DNA of 41,589 bases from an uncultured Eubacteriales bacterium. GTDB lineage: Bacteria; Bacillota; Clostridia; Peptostreptococcales; Anaerovoracaceae. The notes beneath the pieces were generated by a model, which saw only the letters and a program-made list of their open reading frames with translations, searched no databases and had not been told where the DNA came from. Shown here piece after piece: positions 24,668 through 33,289 of the stretch; position 1 is the stretch's first letter; each line of letters starts with the position of its first letter. The position numbers and the translations under genes are program-made. The stretch spans positions 1-41,589 of the forward strand of contig URGK01000011.1 in NCBI GenBank assembly GCA_900547295.1. Direction: 5' to 3'.

Positions 24668-25471
24668 CTATAAGAATTTAGTTTTAACCTTGTTCCAGAA
24701 GTCATAAGTATCAAACCTCAAAAGCTGAACTATTTTATCTGCGAACTCAATTCTGATGTTTTTAACGTTTTCGTATCTGGTTTCATAACCGTCATTGTCT
24801 ATATATATAGTGGTGTCTTTTATGTTTTCGGGGATAACACCAAGCGACAGGTCTGATGGAAGCAGTATGCTTGAGGTAAAGCACCTGTAGGCAGTTGTAT
24901 TCATAGGGGCGATAGGGGTTACCTGAAGCAGATTAAGCCTCGGGTCTACTATGGAGCCGCCAAGTGAATAGTTGTATGCTGTAGAGCCTGACGGTGTGGC
25001 TACCAGTATTCCGTCACCGCTGAAACGCTCTATGAAGCTGTCGCCTATAGATATGTTCAGGTGAATGGAGTAGGAGTGGGAGCCACGTATTACTATTTCG
25101 TTAAGCCCTATGTGCTCTGTAGTGGCGCCGTCCTCTGTTTTTACTGTTGCCTTTACTGTTGTCAGCTTTTGAAGCCTGTACATATTCTGTGTATAGTTGA
25201 ATATGAAATCATCAAGCTTATCCGGTGATATTTCCTGAAAAAAGCCGAGATGTCCCGTATTGATGCCGATTATGGGCATAGAGGGGAAATTATGCTCATG
25301 CATTGTCTGCAGGAAAGCGCCGTCTCCTCCTATGCACACTGTAAGTTCCGCGTGATGATTGAATTCTTTGCTTACTATAAAGCCTGCTTTTTCGAGCATT
25401 GCCGAAAGTCTTGTCTTTGTTTTTAATGACAGTTCAGTATCATTTGCTGTAATATTTACTATTCTGTTCAC
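24668..25471 (-). CDS. nadK: NAD kinase
   Basis: 267 residues. It phosphorylates NAD to NADP using ATP or polyphosphate in the cytoplasm. The GGDG motif is in LTVCIGGDGAFLQTMHE (about residue 50), followed by IIGINTGHLGFFQE and the diagnostic GDGILVATPSGSTAYNYSLG (about 150-170), then VTPIAPM. Length is normal for the family. It lies between pepF upstream and the rluD-like gene, all on the minus strand and closely spaced. An NADP-forming enzyme near an NADPH-dependent transhydrogenase operon is suggestive, but probably coincidental. Confidence 0.93.
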   Translation of the reverse strand: MNRIVNITANDTELSLKTKTRLSAMLEKAGFIVSKEFNHHAELTVCIGGDGAFLQTMHEHNFPSMPIIGINTGHLGFFQEISPDKLDDFIFNYTQNMYRLQKLTTVKATVKTEDGATTEHIGLNEIVIRGSHSYSIHLNISIGDSFIERFSGDGILVATPSGSTAYNYSLGGSIVDPRLNLLQVTPIAPMNTTAYRCFTSSILLPSDLSLGVIPENIKDTTIYIDNDGYETRYENVKNIRIEFADKIVQLLRFDTYDFWNKVKTKFL

Positions 25472-25504
25472 AATAATTCTCCTGTATAGATAAGGTATGC
25501 CGTA

Positions 25505-27295
25505 TTATGCAAGCACAAGCTTTTCAAATTCATCAACAAGTGATGCAAATACTTTCATAGCTGCCTTGATAGGTTCAGGGCTGCTCATATCCACTCCGGC
25601 TATCTTGAGAAGTTCTATAGGGGTGTTGGAATCGCCTGTTTTGAGAAATTCCATATAATTATCTCTTGCAGCTTCTCCATCGGAGAGTATTTTTGAAGAT
25701 ATTGCCGTAGCTGCCGAATAGCCTGTAGCATATTTATATACATAAAACGCAGTATAGAAATGAGGTATTCTTGCCCATTCGTATTTAATGTATTCATCAT
25801 CTGTAATCGCATCACCGAAGTATTTGGTGTTGAGCGCATTGTAGTTTTCGTTAAGCCAGTCTGCCGTAAGCACCTCGCCGTTTTCGATGGCTTTGTGAGT
25901 CATATCCTCAAACTCTGCGAACATAGTCTGTCTGAAAAGGGTGGTTCTGAATTCTTCGATATACATATTAAGCAGGTATTTTCTCATTTCAGGGTCTGTT
26001 TCGTTATCAAGCAGATATCTCATAAGCAGTGATTCATTGACCGTTGAGGCAACTTCGGCCGTAAATATGGAGTGGCTTCCGTATATGAACGGCTGATACT
26101 GTCTTGTATAGCTTGAGTGCATTGAATGTCCCATTTCATGAACCAGCGTGAAGACATCCTTGAGGGTGCTGCTGAAATTCATAAGGATATACGGCATGGA
26201 GTCATAGCTTCCGAAACTGTATGCTCCGCTTGTCTTGCCCTCGTTTTCGTATACGTCAATCCACCTTGAAGCTATGCCCTTGTTCATTCTCTCAAGGTAT
26301 TCCTCTCCCAGAGGGGCAAGGCCCTTGTTTGCAAGCTCTACCGCATCTTCAAATGTGACATCTTTTGTAGGAAGCTCTATGAGAGGGACATATACGTCAT
26401 ACATCTTCATTTCATCAACGCCAAGAAGCTTCTTTCTGATGTTCAGATACCTGTGAAGAACAGGCAGATTGTCGTTGACTACTTTAATAAGGTTATCGTA
26501 AACCTCAATATCCACATCATCACCTGAAAGCGCAGCGTGCTTTGCCGACTCATATTTTCTTATTCTTGCGGTTACAACGTCTGTTTTGGTGTTGTAGTTG
26601 TAGGCTGTTGCTATAGTGTTTATCTGATTTTTGTAAGCCTCGTACATATGTGTGAAAGCTTCTTTTCTGACCTCTCTGTTGTGGCTTTCCATAAATGTGA
26701 TGTAGTTGCCGTGGGTAAGCTCCGATGTTTTTCCCTCGTCGTTTGTAATTGTGCCGAATTTAATGTCAGCATTGTTGAGCATAGTGAATATATCGCCTGA
26801 AGCGCCTGTTACCTCGCTAAGCTGCGCCATTATGTTTTCTTCTGCCTTTGACAGAACGTGAGCCTTTTGCCTGAGTGTTTCGGTTATTGCAAACCTGTAG
26901 ATTTCAAGGTCTTTGTTTTCGTTTAAAAATCCCAGTATCTTATCTTCGGGAGCCTCAAGCAGCTCAGGTGTGAAAAATGACGATACCGCCGACATCTTTG
27001 CGATAGCGGCAAAGCATTTATCTGTCATTGCCTGATATTTTGAAACTCTGTTGTCCTCATCTCTTTTCATTCTTGCATATACATATGCCTTTTCCAGCTG
27101 CTGCCACATATCGTCACGCAGTCTGAAAGCCTTTAAAAGAGTATCTGCGCTGTCTGTCAGATGTCCCGAAAGTTTTGTGAAGCTTTCTGCCTTTTCAAGT
27201 GACTGCGCTACAGCCTGATCCCAGAGCGCTTCATCGGGAAACATAGCCTCGATATCCCATTTGTATTTCTGCTCTATATTATTTCTCTCTGCCAT
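25505..27295 (-). CDS. pepF: Oligoendopeptidase F (M3B metallopeptidase)
   Basis: 596 residues, normal length. It is a cytoplasmic zinc peptidase that cuts short oligopeptides. The zinc site is the HEMGH of FTLVHEMGHSMHSSYTRQYQ (about residue 385), with the downstream Glu in SIFTAEVASTVNESLL. The N-terminal four-helix domain (DQAVAQSLEKAESFTKLSGH) and C-terminal YEWARIPHFYTAFYVYKYAT with GYSAA are typical of PepF. The start has AGGAGGA on the minus strand. Together with the fermentation genes it fits a peptide- and amino-acid-using anaerobe. Confidence 0.95.
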   Translation of the reverse strand: MAERNNIEQKYKWDIEAMFPDEALWDQAVAQSLEKAESFTKLSGHLTDSADTLLKAFRLRDDMWQQLEKAYVYARMKRDEDNRVSKYQAMTDKCFAAIAKMSAVSSFFTPELLEAPEDKILGFLNENKDLEIYRFAITETLRQKAHVLSKAEENIMAQLSEVTGASGDIFTMLNNADIKFGTITNDEGKTSELTHGNYITFMESHNREVRKEAFTHMYEAYKNQINTIATAYNYNTKTDVVTARIRKYESAKHAALSGDDVDIEVYDNLIKVVNDNLPVLHRYLNIRKKLLGVDEMKMYDVYVPLIELPTKDVTFEDAVELANKGLAPLGEEYLERMNKGIASRWIDVYENEGKTSGAYSFGSYDSMPYILMNFSSTLKDVFTLVHEMGHSMHSSYTRQYQPFIYGSHSIFTAEVASTVNESLLMRYLLDNETDPEMRKYLLNMYIEEFRTTLFRQTMFAEFEDMTHKAIENGEVLTADWLNENYNALNTKYFGDAITDDEYIKYEWARIPHFYTAFYVYKYATGYSAATAISSKILSDGEAARDNYMEFLKTGDSNTPIELLKIAGVDMSSPEPIKAAMKVFASLVDEFEKLVLA

Positions 27296-27383
27296 TTGTA
27301 TCCTCCTGATTTATGTTTAAGTATATTTCTGTTAAAGTCCGCCATGCGGCGGCCTCTGAAGCAGGTATTAACGGATGTAACGG

Positions 27384-27602
27384 TTATTCCCGCTGCAGCA
27401 TCTGTCGCTCCATAATATCATCCCATTCAAATCCGCAATTCCTGCATCTTGTCATATGCGATGAAAGAAACCCCGCGCAGCCGCAGCTGACTTCGGCAGC
27501 TCCGCTTTCAACCTCGCGTTTTATCTCCGGTATTACAAGCGATTTTGCCGATACCACTTTAACGAGATTATCCGAGCCGCATCTGAAACATTTTTTTATC
27601 AT
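27384..27602 (-). CDS. Small zinc-ribbon-like protein
   Basis: 72 residues with paired cysteines suited to bind one or two metals: KCFRCGSDN at the start, SCGCAGF in the middle and TRCRNCGFEW near the end. This spacing resembles a double zinc ribbon. The SD GGGGAGG lies on the minus strand upstream of the ATG. No family name recognised; such proteins often bind nucleic acids or serve as accessory factors. Its frame has far better composition than the overlapping plus-strand frame. Confidence 0.6.
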   Translation of the reverse strand: MIKKCFRCGSDNLVKVVSAKSLVIPEIKREVESGAAEVSCGCAGFLSSHMTRCRNCGFEWDDIMERQMLQRE

Positions 27603-27785
27603 ATCTCATACCTCCCCAAAAGACTGTATATGTCCTCAGTTTTGATTTTACGGAATATGCGTAGAAATTGTGCGCAAAGTTCGGGTTAATGCTATGCTGC
27701 CGTTGATTTCGTACCGTAAATGTGCAATAATGTACTGGATGTATTAGTATTATATCATCTAAAAGAAAGGAATATAAGTGGGAGA

Positions 27786-28394
27786 ATGGATTTGAATGAA
27801 CTTTTTGAGATAGTGGATATAGAAAGCGCCGAGGACTTTAAGTATTTTGATAATTTTGCAGCTCTGATGGAAAGCGATGATTATATACTGGCAGAGGTGA
27901 TGTATGAACTGTTTGCCGAGGTTGATACAGATGTGCTGTCAGAGCTTACAGACAACTATTTTGAGGATATAATGGAGGGAGTTCCCGAAGAAGAGGCGGA
28001 GCTTTTTACTCTGCTTGACAATATAAAGAGGGTGCTTAAGGGCTATGCCGAAAATACTGATGATGAGAGAAGCATAGTGCTGTTTACGGATGAGGTTTCC
28101 CGTTTCAGAAACTGGTACAATTTCGATACAGACGTGGAATGTCAGAGCAGGAAGGACGGAAGCACCAGAACAGTGCCGGTCAGAGAGGCTCTTGTGCTTT
28201 ACAGAATAGAAAAGCTGAGAGCTGATGAATATATGTATGATTTTTCGGAGTGCCTTGATTATCCCCTTGATGAATATGTTGTATCCTTTACATCGGATGC
28301 TGACGGAGACACAGGCTATGAACCGGGAAATGAGGAAGAGGAGCTTTTAAACAGCGATTTTCTCTTTGATGATGAATTTTCAGATGAATACTAA
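27786..28394 (+). CDS. Acidic protein of unknown function
   Basis: 202 residues and strongly acidic: Asp and Glu dominate, with a C-terminal run GNEEEELLNSDFLFDDEFSD. No signal peptide, membrane segment or recognised motif, and it looks mainly helical. I chose ATG 27786 (MDLNELFEIVD) because the extra residues from 27720 are hydrophobic and not in keeping with the rest, and GTGGGAG lies just before this ATG. It is followed by the small Cys-rich membrane protein gene. The function cannot be read from sequence. Confidence 0.6.
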   Translation: MDLNELFEIVDIESAEDFKYFDNFAALMESDDYILAEVMYELFAEVDTDVLSELTDNYFEDIMEGVPEEEAELFTLLDNIKRVLKGYAENTDDERSIVLFTDEVSRFRNWYNFDTDVECQSRKDGSTRTVPVREALVLYRIEKLRADEYMYDFSECLDYPLDEYVVSFTSDADGDTGYEPGNEEEELLNSDFLFDDEFSDEY

Positions 28395-28450
28395 TCACAG
28401 ATTACAAAAACCTGCATAGTATAATTTAGAATGAATATGGAGGTTTTTTT

Positions 28451-28639
28451 ATGGGTGACGAAAGAGACAGAAGAGATTGCTGCGAAAAGGAATGCTTCGA
28501 CAGATGCAGGGATAAATGCTGCGAAAAATGCTGCTGTGACGACGGCGGAGGGCTGAATATACTGTGGATACTTATAATTATATATCTCCTCTGCAGCTGT
28601 AACAACGGCAAGGGAGGCTTCCTCGGAGGGCTATTTTAG
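28451..28639 (+). CDS. Cysteine-rich mini-protein with one transmembrane helix
   Basis: 62 residues: a charged N-terminal part packed with Cys (DCCEKECFDRCRDKCCEKCC plus one more Cys), a short GGG hinge, one hydrophobic helix (LNILWILIIIYLLCSC) and a Gly-rich tail (GKGGFLGGLF). The SD GGAGG lies just before the ATG, and a near-ideal terminator follows directly after the stop, so this is a discrete expressed gene. It resembles the small proteins named chorion-class high-cysteine in clostridial genomes. Metal binding or a spore/envelope role is conceivable but unproven. Confidence 0.65.
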   Translation: MGDERDRRDCCEKECFDRCRDKCCEKCCCDDGGGLNILWILIIIYLLCSCNNGKGGFLGGLF

Positions 28640-28667
28640 AAAGCAGGCTGCGGCTTGCTTTTTTTTA
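28640..28667 (+). terminator. Intrinsic terminator after the Cys-rich gene
   Basis: AAAGCAGGC (28640-28648), TGCG loop, GCTTGCTTT (28653-28661): a nine-pair stem with one G-U pair, followed by a T run. It begins at the last base of the stop codon. Confidence 0.8.
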
Positions 28668-28717
28668 TATCCGGTGATAAAATTATATGGTTGGCTTAGA
28701 TTTAGACGAGGTAGTTT

Positions 28718-29629
28718 ATGACAGACAAAAAAGATTACATCAAGGGTATGCAGGCTGCGATATTCTGCTCCGCGCTGTGGGGTGTGCTGCCGCTGTACTG
28801 GCAGGCTTTAAGACCCATAGGCTCGGGAGTTATAATATTTTACCGGATATTCCTTGTAGGTCTTGTATGCTTTGCGGCCTCTGCCGGAATATACGGGATT
28901 AAGGAAGTATTAAAACCATGGCATGACAAAAGGCTTGTGCTCAGAAACATATCGGCGGGACTTCTTATCACTTTTAACTGGAGCCTTTATATATGGGCCG
29001 TAAATGCCGATTTTGTGATACAGACCTGCATAGGATATTACATAGAGCCGCTTATGGTATGTGTATTCGGTATTGTGTTTTTTAAAGAAAAGCTTGAAAA
29101 GCACAAGCTAATCGCCATCATATTTGCAGGAGTCGGGCTTACGGTAATACTCATTCATTTTATGCAGATTCCGTTTATTGCACTTGGACTTGCACTTTCC
29201 TTTGCAACCTATGCGGCAATCAAAAAAACAAGCGAGCTGCCGCCGCTTATTTCGCTGTTTTATGAAACGGTATTTCTTATGCCCATAGCGCTGGCTGTAA
29301 TCATATATCTTGAAGTTACCGGCAGAGGAGCTCTTGACACAGGAGAGACTTATCAGTATGTACTGCTGCTTTTGTGCGGAGTGCTTACGGCAGTTCCGCT
29401 GGGACTGTTTGGAGTAAGCGCCCAGAAAGTGCCTCTTACGACGCTGGGCATAACCCAGTATCTGTCGCCTTCGATAGCGCTTGTTATAGGGATTTTCATA
29501 ATGAATGAGCCTTTTGATATGGTTCAGCTGATATCGTTTATTATTATATGGATAGGACTGGTGTTTTTTACTATGGGTGAAATTAAAAAAGAAAAAAGTG
29601 CGCCTGAAGCTGTGCAAACCCGCCTGTAA
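28718..29629 (+). CDS. rarD: RarD-type EamA permease
   Basis: 303 residues with ten hydrophobic helices. RarD proteins are DMT-superfamily permeases; some were linked to chloramphenicol sensitivity, but the physiological substrate is unclear. Family signatures are AIFCSALWGVLPLYWQAL at the N terminus, LLITFNWSLYIWAVNADFV (about residue 90), SLGYYIEP-like IGYYIEPLMVCVFG, and GLFGVSAQKVPLTTLGITQY toward the end. Length is normal. The last coding segment 29540-29605 is repeated at 30738-30803 beyond the pilin gene. Confidence 0.9.
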   Translation: MTDKKDYIKGMQAAIFCSALWGVLPLYWQALRPIGSGVIIFYRIFLVGLVCFAASAGIYGIKEVLKPWHDKRLVLRNISAGLLITFNWSLYIWAVNADFVIQTCIGYYIEPLMVCVFGIVFFKEKLEKHKLIAIIFAGVGLTVILIHFMQIPFIALGLALSFATYAAIKKTSELPPLISLFYETVFLMPIALAVIIYLEVTGRGALDTGETYQYVLLLLCGVLTAVPLGLFGVSAQKVPLTTLGITQYLSPSIALVIGIFIMNEPFDMVQLISFIIIWIGLVFFTMGEIKKEKSAPEAVQTRL

Positions 29630-29856
29630 TAAGCTGCGGCAGGAGATAACGCATACCTTGAGAATACCTGAATCTGTCCCGTAAACTGCCTCTATACTTT
29701 TTTGTTTTCAGATGATAAAATATAAAGAAAAGCAATGTGGATTATCCGCTTATTCAGCCGATGGCAGAGGTGTCGCTTTGTCTGCTTCAGACAGATAATA
29801 TCAGGGGATAAATATAATGATGCCCTGCCATATCAATGAGTATGGAGGAGATTAAT

Positions 29857-30666
29857 ATGATATACAAAGAAGCAGAGAACCAAAAGAAAGAAAAAGGCTT
29901 CACGATTGTTGAATTCTTAATTGTTGTGGCAGTTATCGGAGTGCTTGCGGCGATTTCAGTTCCTGTCTTTACAGCTCAGCTGGAAAAAAGCAGGGAGGCG
30001 GCAGATATAGCGAATGTCAGAGCAGCATATGCCGAGTTGATGGTGAGGGTGCTTGATACAGACGGAAATACGGATGCAATTACTGTCGGGCTGAATCAGA
30101 AATTATCCGGCTGGCAGACAAAACTCCCAATCACAATCGGGGGAGTTGCTTTCAACGGCACGAATACAGGCAACTGGATAGGAACTCCGGGAAACAACGG
30201 AACCTGCGAGGTTTCATATGACAAAGATAAAGGAGCGATCTTTAACTGGAGCGGTGGTTCCGGCGGTGGCTCCGGTCAGCAAACCTATACCGGAAATCTT
30301 GATGGTACTATATCAACGCTCAAAGATGCATTTGATAGGCTTAATGACAGCAATATGCAGAACAATAAGGCGTTTTTCTCCAGACAGACATTTGAGGTTA
30401 ATGGCGCCACTGTTACAGCGCGTGTTTATTATGCGGACTCGGCAGCCTTCAAAGATAAACTTGCTTCCTATAAGCCTGAGCCGGCCTCCTATGAACAAAG
30501 CCCGTTTTATCCACTGGAGGATTGGCATGGTCAAAATCAGAATCAGGGTTTTGCGTACTATACATATGGGAATGATGGCTCAATTAAAGAGTTTATCTAT
30601 GTAAACAAGGATAAGGTTTACCGGACAACAGATGAAGGGAAAACATGGTATGACATTACACCGTAA
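29857..30666 (+). CDS. Orphan type IV pilin-like protein
   Basis: 269 residues. The class III signal is visible: EKG-FTIVEFLIVVAVIGVL, with cleavage expected after Gly (about residue 14) and Glu at +5 of the mature protein, followed by the long hydrophobic helix AAISVPVFTAQLEKSREAAD typical of type IV pilins and pseudopilins. The C-terminal domain has a glycine-rich linker (GGSGGGSGQQTY) and ends with two strands. ATG 29857 follows GGAGGAG; the upstream ATG 29836 gives an unlikely N terminus. No prepilin peptidase, ATPase or platform gene lies in the window, so the machinery must be elsewhere. It is bounded on both sides by copies of the rarD 3' end. Confidence 0.85.
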   Translation: MIYKEAENQKKEKGFTIVEFLIVVAVIGVLAAISVPVFTAQLEKSREAADIANVRAAYAELMVRVLDTDGNTDAITVGLNQKLSGWQTKLPITIGGVAFNGTNTGNWIGTPGNNGTCEVSYDKDKGAIFNWSGGSGGGSGQQTYTGNLDGTISTLKDAFDRLNDSNMQNNKAFFSRQTFEVNGATVTARVYYADSAAFKDKLASYKPEPASYEQSPFYPLEDWHGQNQNQGFAYYTYGNDGSIKEFIYVNKDKVYRTTDEGKTWYDITP

Positions 30667-30737
30667 AGTGTTTGTTTTGCATGGCAATCAGCAGGTGAAG
30701 CGACTGCCGTTGTGCTTTTGCATATTACCTTACATAT

Positions 30738-30803
30738 ATAATTATATAGACAGGACTGGTATTTTTTACAATGAGCGAAATTAAAAAAGAAGAAACAGCA
30801 CCT
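30738..30803 (+). repeat. Second copy of the rarD 3' end, merged into the next gene's start
   Basis: These 66 bp match 29540-29605 at 55 positions with no gap; 17 of 22 encoded residues agree (IIIWIGLVFFTMGEIKKEKS versus III-stop-TGLVFFTMSEIKKEET). Several differences are silent third-position changes (ATT/ATA, GTG/GTA, ACT/ACA, GCG/GCA), so this copy evolved for some time as coding sequence. The Trp codon has become TAG at 30747-30749. The ATG of the MTxSEIKK part is now the start of the downstream hydrolase gene. Confidence 0.85.
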
Positions 30804-31709
30804 TCAAACGATGCTTTTTTTAGAGATTTTAAAGGATATGACAGATTTGATTTCCCGGAGGGAATTCACAGAGTTACGGCTGGCTACGGCGGAGAGGCCA
30901 TACTTATTACCTGTTGCGAAAAAACAGCTATGATTGACTGCGGCATGGCATACTGCGGAGAGCAGATGATTGAGAACACAAGGAGGTATCTGGGAGACCG
31001 CAAACTTGACTATGTGTTCATAACTCATACCCACTATGATCATATGGGCGCGCTGCCGTATATACGGAGAGAGTGGCCTGAGGCTAAGGTTGTCGGAAGC
31101 TATAAGGCAAAGACTGTCTTTGAGAGAGAGGGAGCCATACGGACTATCAAAAGGCTTGGCACAGAAGCGCAGCATACCTACAGCAAAAGCAAAAATGAGA
31201 TACCCGTTGAGGGACTTGCCGTTGATATTGTAGTTTCGGAAGGGGACAAGGTGTCGCTGGGAGAACAGTACATATATGTTCTTGAGGCAAAGGGTCACAC
31301 CGACTGCTGCCTGTGCTATATTTTAGAGCCTGCAGGGCTTATGTTCGCCTGTGAGAGTACAGGCGTTGTAGAAGAAGATCAGGATGTTTGTAGCGCAATA
31401 CTCAAAAGCTACAGCGACAGTATTGAAAGCGCTCATAAATGCAAGGCATATGGGGCCAAGAGAATAATAACGCCGCATTTCGGGATTATTCCGGAATTCT
31501 TTAATGATACGTACTTTGACAGATTTATCAAAAATGCCGCAAAGGAGAGAGAGTTTGTCAAAAATCTGTACAGCGAAGGACTTTCTGACGAGGAAGTGCT
31601 GCAAAGATACAAGGAAAAATTCTGGAGTGAGTCAAGGAGAAGCGCGCAGCCCGAGGAGGCGTTTATGGTTAATGCCGTAAACATCATAAGGGTGCTCAAA
31701 GACTCGTAA
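30771..31709 (+). CDS. Metallo-beta-lactamase-fold hydrolase
   Basis: 312 residues. The metal motif HxHxDH is in THTHYDHMGALPYIRREWPE (about residue 85), with the later His in LEAKGHTDCCLCYI and in TPHFGIIPEFF. The usual bridging Asp region reads MFACESTGVVEE, a variant. The C-terminal 80 residues are helical and charged. The substrate is unknown; the fold covers thioesterases, glyoxalases and quorum-lactonases. The first ten residues (MSEIKKEETA) derive from a rarD C terminus and the upstream SD is poor (AGGA, 15 bases away). The native N terminus presumably began near FPEGIHRVTAG. Confidence 0.85.
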   Translation: MSEIKKEETAPSNDAFFRDFKGYDRFDFPEGIHRVTAGYGGEAILITCCEKTAMIDCGMAYCGEQMIENTRRYLGDRKLDYVFITHTHYDHMGALPYIRREWPEAKVVGSYKAKTVFEREGAIRTIKRLGTEAQHTYSKSKNEIPVEGLAVDIVVSEGDKVSLGEQYIYVLEAKGHTDCCLCYILEPAGLMFACESTGVVEEDQDVCSAILKSYSDSIESAHKCKAYGAKRIITPHFGIIPEFFNDTYFDRFIKNAAKEREFVKNLYSEGLSDEEVLQRYKEKFWSESRRSAQPEEAFMVNAVNIIRVLKDS

Positions 31710-31720
31710 CAGCATAACAA

Positions 31721-31758
31721 AAGAACGTAATGAAAATCTCATATACGTTCTTTTTTTA
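31721..31758. terminator. Bidirectional terminator between convergent genes
   Basis: AAGAACGTA (31721-31729) pairs with TACGTTCTT (31744-31752), followed by TTTTT. It lies between the hydrolase gene and the minus-strand lipoprotein gene. Confidence 0.75.
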
Positions 31759-31767
31759 TTCGAGATG

Positions 31768-33186
31768 CTATTCGGCTCCGAAATACTGTGAAACAATATC
31801 AGCCGCCGTTATATCCTCAAGAAATTCTATTATTGTGTTTGCTGCATCGTCCCAGTGGTTATAGTTAAGACCAAAGGACAGCAGGGAAAGGCTGTTGTTT
31901 CTGTCCTTTAATACCCCGCAGAGATGCGTTTCAAAGGTGCTTGCTTCCGCTATTTTGTTTCCTGTTATTTCATCTGCGGCAAACTGGAACGAACCAAGAA
32001 GTCCGCGGTTTTCATATTCCTTCCACAGTACCGATGAAGAAGTTTTTCTGTAGCTGAAATTGGATATTTCGGCTATGGTCTTTACGGCATCGTCCATTTC
32101 GGTAAGAGTAGGGTAGGACTTGCTTGCCGCCTTTATTCTTACGGAAGCTATGCTGTTTTTTATCGACAGCCTGCCTATATTTGTATAAGCGACTGTTTCA
32201 TCTGTATCCTCGTCTGTGAGATATACGCCGCTTAGCATAGTGTAAAACAGGCTTACTATATCGCTGGCGCTTTCGGGAGTCATAACCCTTGAAGGCATAT
32301 CCGTCTGTTCATATGAAAATTCATAGCCCTCCTCAAGATCTCCCCATTTTTTGTCAAACTTTGCAATGGCCTTGTCAAGACACTTTTCGAAGCTTTCGGC
32401 ATCTGACCGGGATATTACCACAACGGCAGAAGCTTTTGTGCCGTAGCTGTCAGAGGAGGTGCCTCCCTTAAATTCAGCCAGATCGTAAAGCAGTCCGTTT
32501 GTCTTGAAGTTTGCAAGAATACTGTTTATGTTAAGCAGCGGATTTGGATGACCTTCTTCAAGAGCCGAAACTTTGCCGCCCTTGAGGTTTTTAATTGTAA
32601 TTCTGTAGGCAGTATCATATCTCGGTGAGGTATAGTTTATTCTATGTGAAAGTCTGTATTTTGACGAGGCCGCGCATGAAGTCAGAAGCGACAGGTCATC
32701 TTCACTGTATTCAAGATTTATGAAATTATCGGTTTTGATATATTTCCTGTCAATGTCAGCTTTGGTATCTGCGGGAGAAACTATCGCTGACAGCTCTCCG
32801 TGCTTGTCCAGATGAGTTACGGCATACATCATAACGGCAAGATACTGCATTTCGTTTTCGTTATCTGTCCCGCTTATGCTGCAGTGCAGCGCTGTTGACG
32901 GATATTCATCGCAGCCCTTGGACGCTTTGAATTTCATAACTAGGCTGCCGTTTGAAGCCGTATCGCAGGAAATATCGTTATCCTCCGCCCAGCTTCTTAC
33001 ATAGTCTATGATTTTACCCGCGTCTGTTTCGCTTCCGGCATCGGTAATCAGATCATTGTACTGTGATGCAATAAGCTCGTCTGTAGTAGGAACGTTTGGC
33101 TCATCTGTTTCTTTGGTACAGCCGCATACTGCCAGCAGGGACAATATAAGCAGCACCGAAATGATTTTTTTAAAATTTCTGCACAT
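31768..33186 (-). CDS. Lipoprotein resembling a degenerate PepD/M20 dipeptidase
   Basis: 472 residues, exported: lipobox LAVCGCTKE with the lipid-Cys near residue 22. The mature part follows the order of cytosolic aminoacyl-histidine dipeptidase (PepD): KIIDYVRSWAEDN, STALHCSISGTDNENEMQYL, HGELSAIVSP, NFINLEYSEDDLSLLTSCAA, then GHPNPLLNINSILANF with LYDLAEFKGGTSSDSYGTKA and a conserved C-terminal domain. The metal ligands are mostly gone. HxD has become HCS, the 30-odd residues between it and the ADNG-like TDNE are missing, and the DEETG block reads SPADTK. It is probably a surface pseudo-enzyme (binding, not hydrolysis). This is by pattern memory, without alignment. Confidence 0.65.
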   Translation of the reverse strand: MCRNFKKIISVLLILSLLAVCGCTKETDEPNVPTTDELIASQYNDLITDAGSETDAGKIIDYVRSWAEDNDISCDTASNGSLVMKFKASKGCDEYPSTALHCSISGTDNENEMQYLAVMMYAVTHLDKHGELSAIVSPADTKADIDRKYIKTDNFINLEYSEDDLSLLTSCAASSKYRLSHRINYTSPRYDTAYRITIKNLKGGKVSALEEGHPNPLLNINSILANFKTNGLLYDLAEFKGGTSSDSYGTKASAVVVISRSDAESFEKCLDKAIAKFDKKWGDLEEGYEFSYEQTDMPSRVMTPESASDIVSLFYTMLSGVYLTDEDTDETVAYTNIGRLSIKNSIASVRIKAASKSYPTLTEMDDAVKTIAEISNFSYRKTSSSVLWKEYENRGLLGSFQFAADEITGNKIAEASTFETHLCGVLKDRNNSLSLLSFGLNYNHWDDAANTIIEFLEDITAADIVSQYFGAE

Positions 33187-33289
33187 AAATTTACCCCTTA
33201 TTGTTTATTTATTAATTAAAATGCTTTATAATAATACCATAGATTTGTGAAGTTTTACAGATATTTAACGAAATAGGTGGTAAATTTTA

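Noticed and set aside
30660..30740. Cyclic-di-GMP riboswitch after the pilin gene (GCAGGTGAAGCGACTGCC)
   Set aside because: A fragment resembles part of GEMM but the remaining conserved core is absent, and it lies downstream rather than upstream of the pilin.
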